Below, piece by piece: positions 22,273-29,997 of a DNA stretch of 42,665 bases (position 1 is the first letter of the stretch; each line of letters begins with the position of its first letter). A program made the translations under genes and the position numbers. Origin of the DNA: DATDMG01 sp036518955 (GTDB lineage Bacteria > Actinomycetota > Actinomycetes > Actinomycetales > Kineosporiaceae). The stretch is taken from contig DATDMG010000445.1 in assembly GCA_036518955.1 (NCBI GenBank), forward strand, positions 1 through 42,665, read 5' to 3'. The notes beneath the pieces were generated by a model. That model worked only from the letters and a program-made list of their open reading frames with translations. It ran no database searches and was not told the origin of the DNA.

Positions 22273-23106
22273 ATGAGCCGTAGCGACGTGCTGGTGTCGG
22301 CGGACTGGGCGCAGGAGCACCTGGGCAGTCCTGGCGTCGTGTTCGTGGAGGTGGACGAGAACACCGCCGCGTACGAGACGAACCACCTCCCAGGTGCGGT
22401 ACGGCTGGACTGGCGGACGGATCTGCAGGACCCGGTGCGGCGCGATCTGGTCGATCGGGCGGGGTTCGAGGCGTTGTTGTCGGAGCGGGGGATCGCGAAC
22501 GACGACACGGTGGTGTTGTACGGCGGGAACAACAACTGGTTCGCGGCGTACGCGTACTGGTACTTCAAGCTGTACGGGCACCAGGACGTGAGGTTGCTGG
22601 ACGGTGGCCGGAAGAAGTGGGAGCTGGACGGGCGCCCGTTGTCGAGCGCGCCGGTGGTCCGGGAGAAGACCCCGTACGTGGCCAGCGAGCAGGATCTGTC
22701 GATCCGGGCCTTCCGGGACGACGTGCTGGCCGGGATCGGGACCGTGAACCTGGTGGATGTGCGCAGCCCCGAGGAGTTCAGCGGCAGGTTGGCGGCGCCG
22801 GCGCACCTGCCGCAGGAGCAGTCGCAGCGGAAGGGACATGTCCCGACGGCGGTGAACGTGCCGTGGAGCCGGGCGACCCGGGAAGACGGGACGTTTCTGG
22901 ACGACGAGGCCTTGCGCGACCTGTACGGGGGGGCTGGGCTGGAGCTGGGCCGGCCGACGATCGCGTACTGCCGGATCGGGGAGCGGTCGAGTCATACCTG
23001 GTTCGTCCTGCACCAGTTGCTGGGGTTGGCCGACGTGCGGAACTACGACGGGTCGTGGACGGAATACGGGTCGCTGATCGGCGTGCCCATCGAGCGGTCG
23101 GTGTGA
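22273..23106 (+). CDS. Thiosulfate sulfurtransferase (tandem rhodanese, CysA/SseA type)
   Basis: 277 aa with two rhodanese domains. The N-terminal domain (~1-125) has HLPGAVRLDWRTDLQDP and LYGGNNNWFAAYAYWYFKLYGH but no catalytic Cys (Gly/Asn replace it), as is usual. The C-terminal domain (~140-277) has VDVRSPEEFSG, GHVPTAVNVPWSRA and the active-site loop CRIGERSSHTW with Cys233, the exact loop of mycobacterial CysA2/SseA-like enzymes. It moves a sulfane sulfur from thiosulfate or similar donors to cyanide or thiol acceptors. GAGGAGA precedes ATG 22273. It sits behind a SAM-IV riboswitch and 23 bp before a DUF1416 gene, forming a sulfur operon. Confidence 0.95.
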   Translation: MSRSDVLVSADWAQEHLGSPGVVFVEVDENTAAYETNHLPGAVRLDWRTDLQDPVRRDLVDRAGFEALLSERGIANDDTVVLYGGNNNWFAAYAYWYFKLYGHQDVRLLDGGRKKWELDGRPLSSAPVVREKTPYVASEQDLSIRAFRDDVLAGIGTVNLVDVRSPEEFSGRLAAPAHLPQEQSQRKGHVPTAVNVPWSRATREDGTFLDDEALRDLYGGAGLELGRPTIAYCRIGERSSHTWFVLHQLLGLADVRNYDGSWTEYGSLIGVPIERSV

Positions 23107-23129
23107 GCGGACCGGGAGGGGTGGTGGAG

Positions 23130-23450
23130 ATGTCGTGCAGCGCACCCGACCAGGGCGGCGTGCGGGTCGGCGCCGGGGTGCCGGAGGAGTCCTCCGGGGC
23201 CACCGTGATCGAAGGTCAGGTCCGGCGGGACGGCGAGCCGGCCGCCGGTGCCTACGTCCGGCTTCTCGACGGGAGCGGGGAGTTCACCGCCGAGGTGGTC
23301 GCCGGCGTGCAGGGGCAGTTCCGGTTCTATGCGGCTCCCGGGGCGTGGACGGTCCGCGCCCTGGCCCCCGGCGCCGCGGGCGAGAGCACGGTCGACGCCG
23401 TCCCGGGGCGGACCGAGGTCGGGATCACGCTGATCGCCGGCTCGGTCTGA
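23130..23450 (+). CDS. DUF1416 protein (SseC-like)
   Basis: 106 aa. ATG 23130 with GGGAGGGG 8 nt ahead; GTG codons at 23121 and 23124 are also in frame. Family text: CSAPDQGG at the N-terminus, VIEGQVRRDGEPAAGAYVRLLDGSGEFTAEVVAGVQGQFRFYAAPGAWTVRALAPG, a transthyretin/CarboxypepD_reg-like beta sandwich. In mycobacteria the homologue SseC is encoded beside CysA/SseA and is thought to take part in sulfur handling; biochemical role not established. The gene follows the sulfurtransferase by 23 bp and should share its riboswitch. Confidence 0.88.
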   Translation: MSCSAPDQGGVRVGAGVPEESSGATVIEGQVRRDGEPAAGAYVRLLDGSGEFTAEVVAGVQGQFRFYAAPGAWTVRALAPGAAGESTVDAVPGRTEVGITLIAGSV

Positions 23451-23487
23451 GCCCGCCGCGGGGCGCGGCCGCGGAACCAGACCCGGT

Positions 23488-23519
23488 CCGACCGCTCCCG
23501 GCATCTCGGCAGCGGTCGG
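23488..23519. terminator. Hairpin after the sulfur operon
   Basis: Perfect 9-bp arms CCGACCGCT (23488-23496) and AGCGGTCGG (23511-23519) enclose a 14-nt loop, 37 nt after the DUF1416 stop. No T-tract. Probable terminator separating this operon from the next small gene. Confidence 0.55.
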
Positions 23520-23567
23520 TCAGGGGTCGTCCAGCGGAGACCCGGGGTCGGGCGCCATCATGGGCCT

Positions 23568-23828
23568 GTGCTCGCCTTCGTCATCACCATGCTCATCGTC
23601 GGCCTGATCGTGGGGGCCATCGCCCGGCTGCTGGTACCCGGCCCCGATCCGATGGGCTGCCTGGGGACCGCCGTCCTCGGCGCCGCCGGGTCCTTCGTCG
23701 GGGGGTTCCTCGCCGACCTGCTGTTCGGCCGCTCGGCCGCGACGGCCACCCTGCACCCGGCGGGCCTGGTCGGGTCCGTGGTCGGCGCGATCGTCCTGCT
23801 GATCGTCCTGCGCCTCTTCCGCCGCTGA
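23568..23828 (+). CDS. GlsB/YeaQ/YmgE family small membrane protein
   Basis: 86 aa. GTG 23568; no strong ribosome site, so the start is moderately certain. Three hydrophobic helices: FVITMLIVGLIVGAIARLLV, MGCLGTAVLGAAGSFVGGFLADLLFG and GLVGSVVGAIVLLIVLRLF. The family's landmarks are IVGLIVGAIARLL and PG.D.MG..GT...G..GS..GG. Members are linked to general stress (transglycosylase-associated protein family) but have no proven activity. The gene stands alone between a terminator hairpin and the LacI gene. Confidence 0.85.
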   Translation: MLAFVITMLIVGLIVGAIARLLVPGPDPMGCLGTAVLGAAGSFVGGFLADLLFGRSAATATLHPAGLVGSVVGAIVLLIVLRLFRR

Positions 23829-23922
23829 GGCCCGCTGCACGGCGCCGCGCCCGGGCCTTCCTGAGCAGAACCCCTGCCGTGCTGCTTGCGCCGTCCCTAT
23901 CCGCTGTCCGATCATCGGGACA

Positions 23923-23936
23923 GTGTTACCGTTCAC
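23923..23936. promoter_or_regulatory. Candidate LacI-family operator upstream of its own gene
   Basis: GTGTTACCGTTCAC is an imperfect palindrome of the kind bound by actinobacterial LacI regulators (TGTTACCGTTAACA-like). It lies 43 bp ahead of the LacI start. An overlapping longer dyad, CTGTCC...GGACAG (23904-23923), precedes it. Autoregulation is inference. Confidence 0.4.
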
Positions 23937-23978
23937 GCCGTCTCGGTCGAAACCTCCGGCCCGGTGAGGAGGCTTTCG

Positions 23979-25010
23979 ATGCCCGCTGTCTCACCGGCGC
24001 CCGCCGGCAGCCGGCCGACCACGATCGCTCGGATCGCGCAGGAGACCGGGGTCTCGATCACGACGGTCTCCAAGGTCCTGAACGGGCGGTCGGACGTCGC
24101 GCCGGCGACGCGGGCGAGGGTAGAGGCCAGCCTGGAGCGGCACGACTACCGGCGCCGGTACCGGCGCGAGCCGACCGGCCTGCGCCAGATCGACCTGGTC
24201 TTCCACCTGCTGGCCCCGATGTGGGGGATGGAGATCATCCGCGGGGTGGAGGCGGTGACCGCGGCCGAGCGGGTCGACCTGGTGCTGTCCCAGCTCGACG
24301 GCGGGCACCGGTCGACGCAGCAGTGGCTGGACGGTGTGCTGGGCCGGCGTCCGCTCGGCGTCCTGCTCGTCGCGTCCAACCTCAGCCAGGCGGAGCGCCG
24401 GACGCTCGAGAACCGCTCCATCCCGTTCGTGATCGTGGACAAGGACGGTGCCACGCCGCTGTCGGCGCCGACCGTCGGCTCGAACAACGGGAACGGCGGG
24501 TACCTGGCGACCCGGCACCTGCTCGATCTGGGTCACCGCCGGGTCGGCATCGTCTCCGGCCCTACCGCCCTGCTGTCCAGCCGGGCGCGGCTGGCCGGGT
24601 ACCGGTCGGCGCACGACGAGGCGGGGCTGCCGGTCGACCCCGAGCTGGTGCGGTACGGCACCTTCCACGCGGAGGCCGGCTACCGGCAGGGGCTGGAGCT
24701 GTTGGACCGGCCCGACCGGCCGACCGCGCTCTTCGCCGGCTCGGACATGCAGGCCCTCGGCCTGCTGCGGGCCGCTCGGGAGCTGGGCCTGGAGGTGCCG
24801 AGGGACCTGTCCGTGGTGGGCTACGACGACGTGCCCCTGGCCGCCTGGACCGGCCCGGCGCTCACCACGATCCGCCAGCCGCTGCGCGAGATGGCCGGCG
24901 CGGCGACGCGGATGCTGCTCGACCTGTCCCGCGGGGTGGAGCCGGAGAGCAGGCGGATCGAGCTGGCCACCGAGATCGTGATCCGGGAGAGCAGCGCTCC
25001 GCCCTCGTGA
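23979..25010 (+). CDS. LacI family transcriptional regulator
   Basis: 343 aa. ATG 23979 with GAGGAGG six bases ahead; the open frame extends further left without a ribosome site. Helix-turn-helix at 14-40 (TIARIAQETGVSITTVSKVLNGRSDVAPATRARV) with the hinge-helix region after it, then a periplasmic-binding-protein-like sensor: QIDLVFHLL, MEIIRGVEAV, VLLVASNLS, GSNNGNGGYLATRHLLDLGHRRVGIVSGP, ALFAGSDMQALGLLRAARELG and DLSVVGYDDVPLA. These are standard LacI/GalR features; the effector is likely a sugar or sugar acid. It is followed 58 bp later by a LarA-family racemase, its most likely target besides itself. Confidence 0.93.
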   Translation: MPAVSPAPAGSRPTTIARIAQETGVSITTVSKVLNGRSDVAPATRARVEASLERHDYRRRYRREPTGLRQIDLVFHLLAPMWGMEIIRGVEAVTAAERVDLVLSQLDGGHRSTQQWLDGVLGRRPLGVLLVASNLSQAERRTLENRSIPFVIVDKDGATPLSAPTVGSNNGNGGYLATRHLLDLGHRRVGIVSGPTALLSSRARLAGYRSAHDEAGLPVDPELVRYGTFHAEAGYRQGLELLDRPDRPTALFAGSDMQALGLLRAARELGLEVPRDLSVVGYDDVPLAAWTGPALTTIRQPLREMAGAATRMLLDLSRGVEPESRRIELATEIVIRESSAPPS

Positions 25011-25068
25011 GGGGCGGTGGGCCGGCGGCGGTTGCCGGGCCGGTCGGGCCGGGCGGAGAGTGTCGGGC

Positions 25069-26430
25069 ATGAGCGTGACCCGAGAACGCCGGGCCGGGGC
25101 GGCCGCACGGCTGGGCGGCCCGGACGTCGTCCTCTCCGGCGACGAGGTGACCTGGTTCGTCCGGCAGCACCTGGGGCGGTTGCCGCTGGACGGCCGCAGC
25201 GTCTGCGTGCTGGTCCCCGACGCCACCCGGACGTGCCCGATGCCGCTGCTGCTGCGCGCCGTCCACCGGGCGCTGCACGGGCGGGTGTCCCGGCTGACGG
25301 TGCTGGTCGCGCTGGGCACGCACGCCGCGATGAGCGAGGCCGCGCTGGCCGACCACCTGGGGTACCCCGCCGGCCGGGTGGCCGAGGTCTACCCCGGCAC
25401 CACGGTCGTCAACCACGAGTGGTGGTGTCCGGAGACGTTCACCCACCTCGGCACGATCTCCGCGGCGCGCGTCGCCGAGCTGTCCGGGGGCCGGCTCGAC
25501 GAGCCGGTCGAGGTGCTCCTGAACCGGGCTGTCGTGGACCACGACGTCGCTCTGGTGGTGGGGCCGGTGCTCCCGCACGAGGTGGTCGGGATGTCGGGAG
25601 GCAACAAGTACTTCTTCCCGGGGGTGGCCGGCCAGCAGATCATCGACCTCTCGCACTGGCTCGGCGCGCTGATCACCTCCGCGGAGATCATCGGGACCAC
25701 GCGGCTCACCCCCGTCCGCGCCCTGATCGACGACGGCGCCGCGCTCATCCCCGCGCAGACCCTGGCGTTCAGCGTGGTGACCACCCGGGACGCGGGGCGG
25801 GACGGGCCGGTGCCGGACGCGTCGGGGCCGCACCGGCCCGCGCCGGGCGGGTCGTCGGGCCTGCACTCCATCTCGTTCGGTGACTGCATCTCGTCGTGGG
25901 CGAGCGCGGCGGAGGTCAGCGCGGCCACCCACATCGTTCACCTGGGCGCTCCGGTGCGCCGGGTGCTGTCCATCCTGCCGGGGATGTACGACGAGATCTG
26001 GACCGGTGCCAAGGGCTTCTACAAGCTGGAACCCGCGGTGGCGGACGGCGGCGAGGTCGTGCTGTACGCCCCGCACATCCGCCGGCTGGCGTCCAGCCAT
26101 CCGCAGCTCCTCGAGGTCGGCTATCACTGCCGGGACTACTTCGTGCAGCAATGGGAGCGGTTCCGGCACGTGCACCGAAGCGTCCTGGCGCACTCGACGC
26201 ACCTGCGCGGGGCGGGTACGTACGACCCGACGACCGGCGAGGAGCGGCTTCGGGTGCGGGTCACCCTGGCCACGGCCATTCCCGAGGAGGTCTGCCGAGC
26301 TGTCGACCTCGGGTACCGCGACCCGGCGTCGGTGGACGTCGAAGCGCTCGCGGCCGATCCGGAGTGGTTCGTCGTCCCGCGCGCCGGTGAGGTGCTGTAC
26401 CGGGTGCGTGACGTCCGCGCCGGGGGCTGA
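25069..26430 (+). CDS. larA: LarA-family nickel-dependent racemase (DUF2088)
   Basis: 453 aa. ATG 25069 with GGAGAG about 9 nt ahead; GTG 25060 is also in frame. The nickel-pincer site of lactate racemase is visible: ALGTHAAMS (His85), LPHEVVGMSGGNKYFFPG (His170, Lys180) and IIDLSHWLG (His196). In Lactobacillus plantarum LarA the equivalents are His108, His174, Lys184 and His200; the 10 and 16 residue spacings of the last three are identical here. Lys would carry the pyridinium-3,5-bisthiocarboxylate nickel cofactor. Family members racemise or epimerise lactate, malate and aldonic acids. LarB, LarC and LarE, needed to make the cofactor, are not in the window. Likely controlled by the upstream LacI gene. 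Substrate unknown. Confidence 0.88.
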   Translation: MSVTRERRAGAAARLGGPDVVLSGDEVTWFVRQHLGRLPLDGRSVCVLVPDATRTCPMPLLLRAVHRALHGRVSRLTVLVALGTHAAMSEAALADHLGYPAGRVAEVYPGTTVVNHEWWCPETFTHLGTISAARVAELSGGRLDEPVEVLLNRAVVDHDVALVVGPVLPHEVVGMSGGNKYFFPGVAGQQIIDLSHWLGALITSAEIIGTTRLTPVRALIDDGAALIPAQTLAFSVVTTRDAGRDGPVPDASGPHRPAPGGSSGLHSISFGDCISSWASAAEVSAATHIVHLGAPVRRVLSILPGMYDEIWTGAKGFYKLEPAVADGGEVVLYAPHIRRLASSHPQLLEVGYHCRDYFVQQWERFRHVHRSVLAHSTHLRGAGTYDPTTGEERLRVRVTLATAIPEEVCRAVDLGYRDPASVDVEALAADPEWFVVPRAGEVLYRVRDVRAGG

Positions 26431-26555
26431 CCCGCGCCGGGCCTGACGTCTCCGCCGGGCTGTGAGGCGCTCGGGTCTTGCGTCCTGGCCGCCCGAGGTC
26501 CCACCGTGGTCACGGGGGCCGGACGCCGTCCGGTCCGGGGGATCCGGGGGTGGGT

Positions 26556-28613
26556 ATGAGCTTCACCATGTTGACGACCGACCAGAACATCTTCTATGCG
26601 GTGACGCCGGACGGGGACCTGCTGTGGTTCGCCGACCTGGCCCGGGACGGCAGCAACGCCTCCGACGGGTCCACGGGCTGGGCCGCCGCCTCCGGCAACC
26701 GGATCGACACCGGCTGGGACCGCTACTCGCAGATCATCGCCGGCGGGGAAGGCACCCTGTACGCCCTCACTCCCGGCGGCGACCTGTTCTGGTACCAGGA
26801 CGCGCACCGGAACGGCAGCCCGGGCTGGGCGCCGCGGTCCGGGAGCCGGATCGGGGTGGGGTGGAACGTCTTCTCGCAGGTGTTCTCCGGCCGGGACGGG
26901 ATCCTCTACGCGGTCAAGCCGACCGGGGAACTGCTGTGGTACCGGGACACCCACCGTGACGGCACGATCGGCTGGGACCCGCACTCGGGTTCCCAGATCG
27001 GCATCGGCTGGACGACGTTCCCGGTGGTGTTCTCGGACGGCGGCGGGGTGATCTACGGCATCAGCTCGACCGGTGACCTGCGCTGGTACCGCGACCTGCG
27101 CCGGGACGGCCGCAACGGCCCGACCGGGTCGAGCGGGTGGGATCCCCGGTCCGGCAGCCGGATCGGGGAGCGCTGGGACGTGTTCGTCGACGTGGTGCCC
27201 GGCGGCGACGGGATCCTCTACGCGCTCAGCGTCGACGGTTTCGTGCTCTTCTACAAGGACGAGGCCCGGGACGGCACGTCCCGCTGGGCGAACGGCGGGG
27301 TGGGCCGGGCGATCCGGTCCGGCATGTTCCTGGGGCTGCCGGCCGACGCGGCCGTGCAGGGCTACTGCGTCCCGATGTCGGCGGCACCCGGGCGGACCGT
27401 GGAGGTGAAGGCCTCCGCGGCGACGGACTACACGGTGACCGTGCTGCGCCTGAAGTCGCAGCCGGACGGCTCGCTCGGCGTCCCGGTGGCGGGGCCGTTC
27501 CACCAGGCGGCCAAGGAGCAGGACGTGCCGTTCCAGGCCTGGCGCAACGGGTGCAACTGGACGACGAGCTTCACGGTGACGGTCGGTCACGGGTGGCGCT
27601 CCGGGCTCTACGCGGCCCACTGCCAGGCCACCGACGGCAGCCAGACGTACGTCCCGTTCGTGGTCACCCCCGACCCCTCCGAACGTGCCCGGATCGCCGT
27701 CCTCGCCAGTACGAACACCTGGAGCGCCTACAACGACTGGGGCGGGGAGTCCAAGTACAGCCTGCCGTCGGCGGCACTGCTGAGCTTCGAGCGGCCCAAC
27801 CCGAGCACCTCGCCGGTGGACGACGGCCAGCTCAACCATCTCACCCGCGCGGAGCTGTGGGTGCTCGGCTGGCTGGAGGACGCCGGGTTCGCGTACGACC
27901 TCTACACCGAGTGGGACTTCCACTCCGGGATCCCCGACCTCGGCGGCTACCGGGCGCTCGTCCTCTCCACCCACCCGGAGTACTGGACGCCGGGGATGCT
28001 CGACACCCTCCAGGAGTACCTGGCCGGCGGCGGATGCCTGGTGTACCTCGGGGGCAACGGCATCTTCGAGCGGGTCGACTTCACCGACGACGGCCGCCAC
28101 CTGGTGCTCTTCGGCGGTGACGCGGCGAGTTCGCGGGCGCGCAGCTACTTCCGCAACCTCACCCCACCGCGACCGGAGCGGGCCGTGCTGGGGGTGGCCT
28201 ACCGGTACGACAGCTACCTGACGTTCGCGCCCTACCGGGTGCTGCTCGCCGACCATCCGTTCCTCGCCGACACCGGCCTGCGGAACGGGGATCTGATCGG
28301 CGCGCAGGGCCGCAACGGCGCCGCCAGCGGCTGGGAGATGGACACCTCGATCCCCGGACACGCGCCGGCGGGCCAGATCGTGTCCGCCGAGGGGGACAAC
28401 GACCGCGGGGCGCCGCCGGCCGGGCTGCAACTGCTCGCGCGCGGCACGAACCCCGGCTACGGCGCGGACATGACCAGCTACGAGACCGGGGCAGGCGGTT
28501 TCGTCTTCGCCACCGGTTCGATCAGCTTCGGCGGCAGCCTGGTACAGGACGCGGCCCTGGGGCGGATCGTGTCGAACGCCCTCCAGGAGGCGCTGGCGCG
28601 GGGCTCCGACTGA
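26556..28613 (+). CDS. Tachylectin-like five-bladed propeller fused to N,N-dimethylformamidase beta-subunit-like domain
   Basis: 685 aa. ATG 26556. Residues ~1-265 hold five ~50-residue repeats of the type LYAVTPDGDLLWYRDTHRDGS...GWDP.SGSRIG.GWD.FSQVFSGGDG, a tachylectin-2-like propeller, normally a lectin for N-acetyl sugars. Residues ~265-685 resemble the large subunit of dimethylformamidase: GYCVPMSAAPGRTVEVKAS, RIAVLASTNTWSAYNDWGGESKY, FAYDLYTEWDFHSG, LVLSTHPEYWTPGMLDTLQEYLAGGGCLVYLGGNGIFE and a glycine-rich GWEMDTS. The tyrosines and glutamate near these motifs are candidates for the iron ligands of that family. No signal peptide or membrane segment is seen, so secretion is unclear. It follows the racemase gene by 125 bp. 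An extracellular sugar-binding amidase is possible but unproven. Confidence 0.82.
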   Translation: MSFTMLTTDQNIFYAVTPDGDLLWFADLARDGSNASDGSTGWAAASGNRIDTGWDRYSQIIAGGEGTLYALTPGGDLFWYQDAHRNGSPGWAPRSGSRIGVGWNVFSQVFSGRDGILYAVKPTGELLWYRDTHRDGTIGWDPHSGSQIGIGWTTFPVVFSDGGGVIYGISSTGDLRWYRDLRRDGRNGPTGSSGWDPRSGSRIGERWDVFVDVVPGGDGILYALSVDGFVLFYKDEARDGTSRWANGGVGRAIRSGMFLGLPADAAVQGYCVPMSAAPGRTVEVKASAATDYTVTVLRLKSQPDGSLGVPVAGPFHQAAKEQDVPFQAWRNGCNWTTSFTVTVGHGWRSGLYAAHCQATDGSQTYVPFVVTPDPSERARIAVLASTNTWSAYNDWGGESKYSLPSAALLSFERPNPSTSPVDDGQLNHLTRAELWVLGWLEDAGFAYDLYTEWDFHSGIPDLGGYRALVLSTHPEYWTPGMLDTLQEYLAGGGCLVYLGGNGIFERVDFTDDGRHLVLFGGDAASSRARSYFRNLTPPRPERAVLGVAYRYDSYLTFAPYRVLLADHPFLADTGLRNGDLIGAQGRNGAASGWEMDTSIPGHAPAGQIVSAEGDNDRGAPPAGLQLLARGTNPGYGADMTSYETGAGGFVFATGSISFGGSLVQDAALGRIVSNALQEALARGSD

Positions 28614-28725
28614 TCCGCACCATCGTCCTCGGGCACCAGGTCAGTTCGGTCACCGCTGACTGTTTCTGCTAACCTGGACTCGCTGCCGTCGGGGCAGCCG
28701 ACCGGATCGGGGCGAAGGAACGGCC

Positions 28726-29874
28726 ATGCGGGACGCGGTGATCGTGGATGCGGTACGGACTCCGGTGGGCAAGCGCAACGGCGCCCTCGCCGGCGTCCAC
28801 CCCGTCGACCTGTCGGCGCACGTGCTGGGAGCGCTCGTGGAGCGCACCGGCGTCGACCCGGCGGTGATCGACGACGTCGTCTGGGGATGCGTGAGCCAGG
28901 TCGGCGAGCAGACCCTCGACATCGCCCGGACGGCGGTGCTCGCGGCCGGCTGGCCCGAGTCGGTCCCCGGGGTGACGGTCGACCGACAGTGCGGCTCGTC
29001 GCAGCAGGCGGTGCACTTCGCCGCGGCGGGCCTGATCGCCGGGCATTACGACGTCGTCGTCGCCGGTGGTGTCGAGGTGATGTCGCGGGTGCCGATGGGG
29101 CTGTCCGTGCTGGACAAGAACCCGCTCGGTGAGCGGTTCCTGGCACGCTACGACAACGTGTTCCCCGACCAGGGGATCGGCGCCGAGATGATCGCCGACA
29201 CGTGGGGGCTGTCCCGTACCCAGCTCGACGAGTTCTCCCTCGGTAGCCATGCCAAGGCGGCCGCGGCCCAGGACGACGGCAGCTTCGACGCCGAGATCAC
29301 CCCGGTCCCGCTGTCCGACGGGACGGTGGTGAGCCGGGACGAAGGGGTTCGCCGCGGCGGCACGCCGGAGAGCCTGGCGGGGCTGAAGCCGGCCTTCCGG
29401 CCCGAAGGCGGCCGGATCACCGCCGGGAACTCCTCGCAGATCTCCGACGGCTCGGCCGCCCTGCTGCTGATGACCTCGGAGAAGGCAGCTGAGCTGGGCC
29501 TGGCCCCGATCGCCCGGATCCACACCGCCGTCCTGGCCGCTGCCGATCCCATCGTCATGCTCACCGCGCCCATCCCGGCGACGCACAAGGCGCTCGCCCG
29601 GGCCGGGCTCGGGATCGACGACATCGGTGTGTTCGAGGTGAACGAGGCCTTCGCGTCGGTCCCGCTGGCCTGGCTCGCTGAGCTCGGCGTCGACCCGGCC
29701 CGGCTCAACCCCGACGGTGGCGCCATCGCGCTGGGTCACCCGCTGGGCGGCTCGGGAGCCCGGTTGCTGACCACGCTGGTACATCACCTGCGCCGGCACG
29801 GCCTGCGGTACGGCCTGCAGACGATGTGCGAGGGTGGTGGCCAGGCCAACGCGACGATCCTCGAGCTGCTCTGA
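28726..29874 (+). CDS. Thiolase (acetyl-CoA C-acyltransferase family)
   Basis: 382 aa. ATG 28726 with AAGGAA nearby. Typical thiolase chain: VIVDAVRTPVGKRNGAL at the start, nucleophile Cys89 in VTVDRQCGSSQQAVHFAA, IEVNEAF-like EVNEAFASVPLAW, GGAIALGHPLGGSGARL with His338, and Cys368 in QTMCEGGGQANATILELL. These make the complete Cys-His-Cys active site. It cleaves 3-ketoacyl-CoA with CoA (or condenses acyl-CoAs). The family is the degradative, non-biosynthetic-looking 'acetyl-CoA acetyltransferase' of actinobacteria, often paired with fadE-type genes; in this window the nearest such genes are 7-10 kb away, so a joint pathway is inference. Confidence 0.94.
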   Translation: MRDAVIVDAVRTPVGKRNGALAGVHPVDLSAHVLGALVERTGVDPAVIDDVVWGCVSQVGEQTLDIARTAVLAAGWPESVPGVTVDRQCGSSQQAVHFAAAGLIAGHYDVVVAGGVEVMSRVPMGLSVLDKNPLGERFLARYDNVFPDQGIGAEMIADTWGLSRTQLDEFSLGSHAKAAAAQDDGSFDAEITPVPLSDGTVVSRDEGVRRGGTPESLAGLKPAFRPEGGRITAGNSSQISDGSAALLLMTSEKAAELGLAPIARIHTAVLAAADPIVMLTAPIPATHKALARAGLGIDDIGVFEVNEAFASVPLAWLAELGVDPARLNPDGGAIALGHPLGGSGARLLTTLVHHLRRHGLRYGLQTMCEGGGQANATILELL

Positions 29875-29997
29875 GGCCGACCGGGCGGTCACCGGGGCGA
29901 GCCTCGCCGTGGACGGCGGTCCGCCTGAGGCGGGAGCGGGGGCAGCGCCGCCCGGTGGCTGTTCCTCACGTCCCCGGGCGGACGTCGTCCCAGTGTA

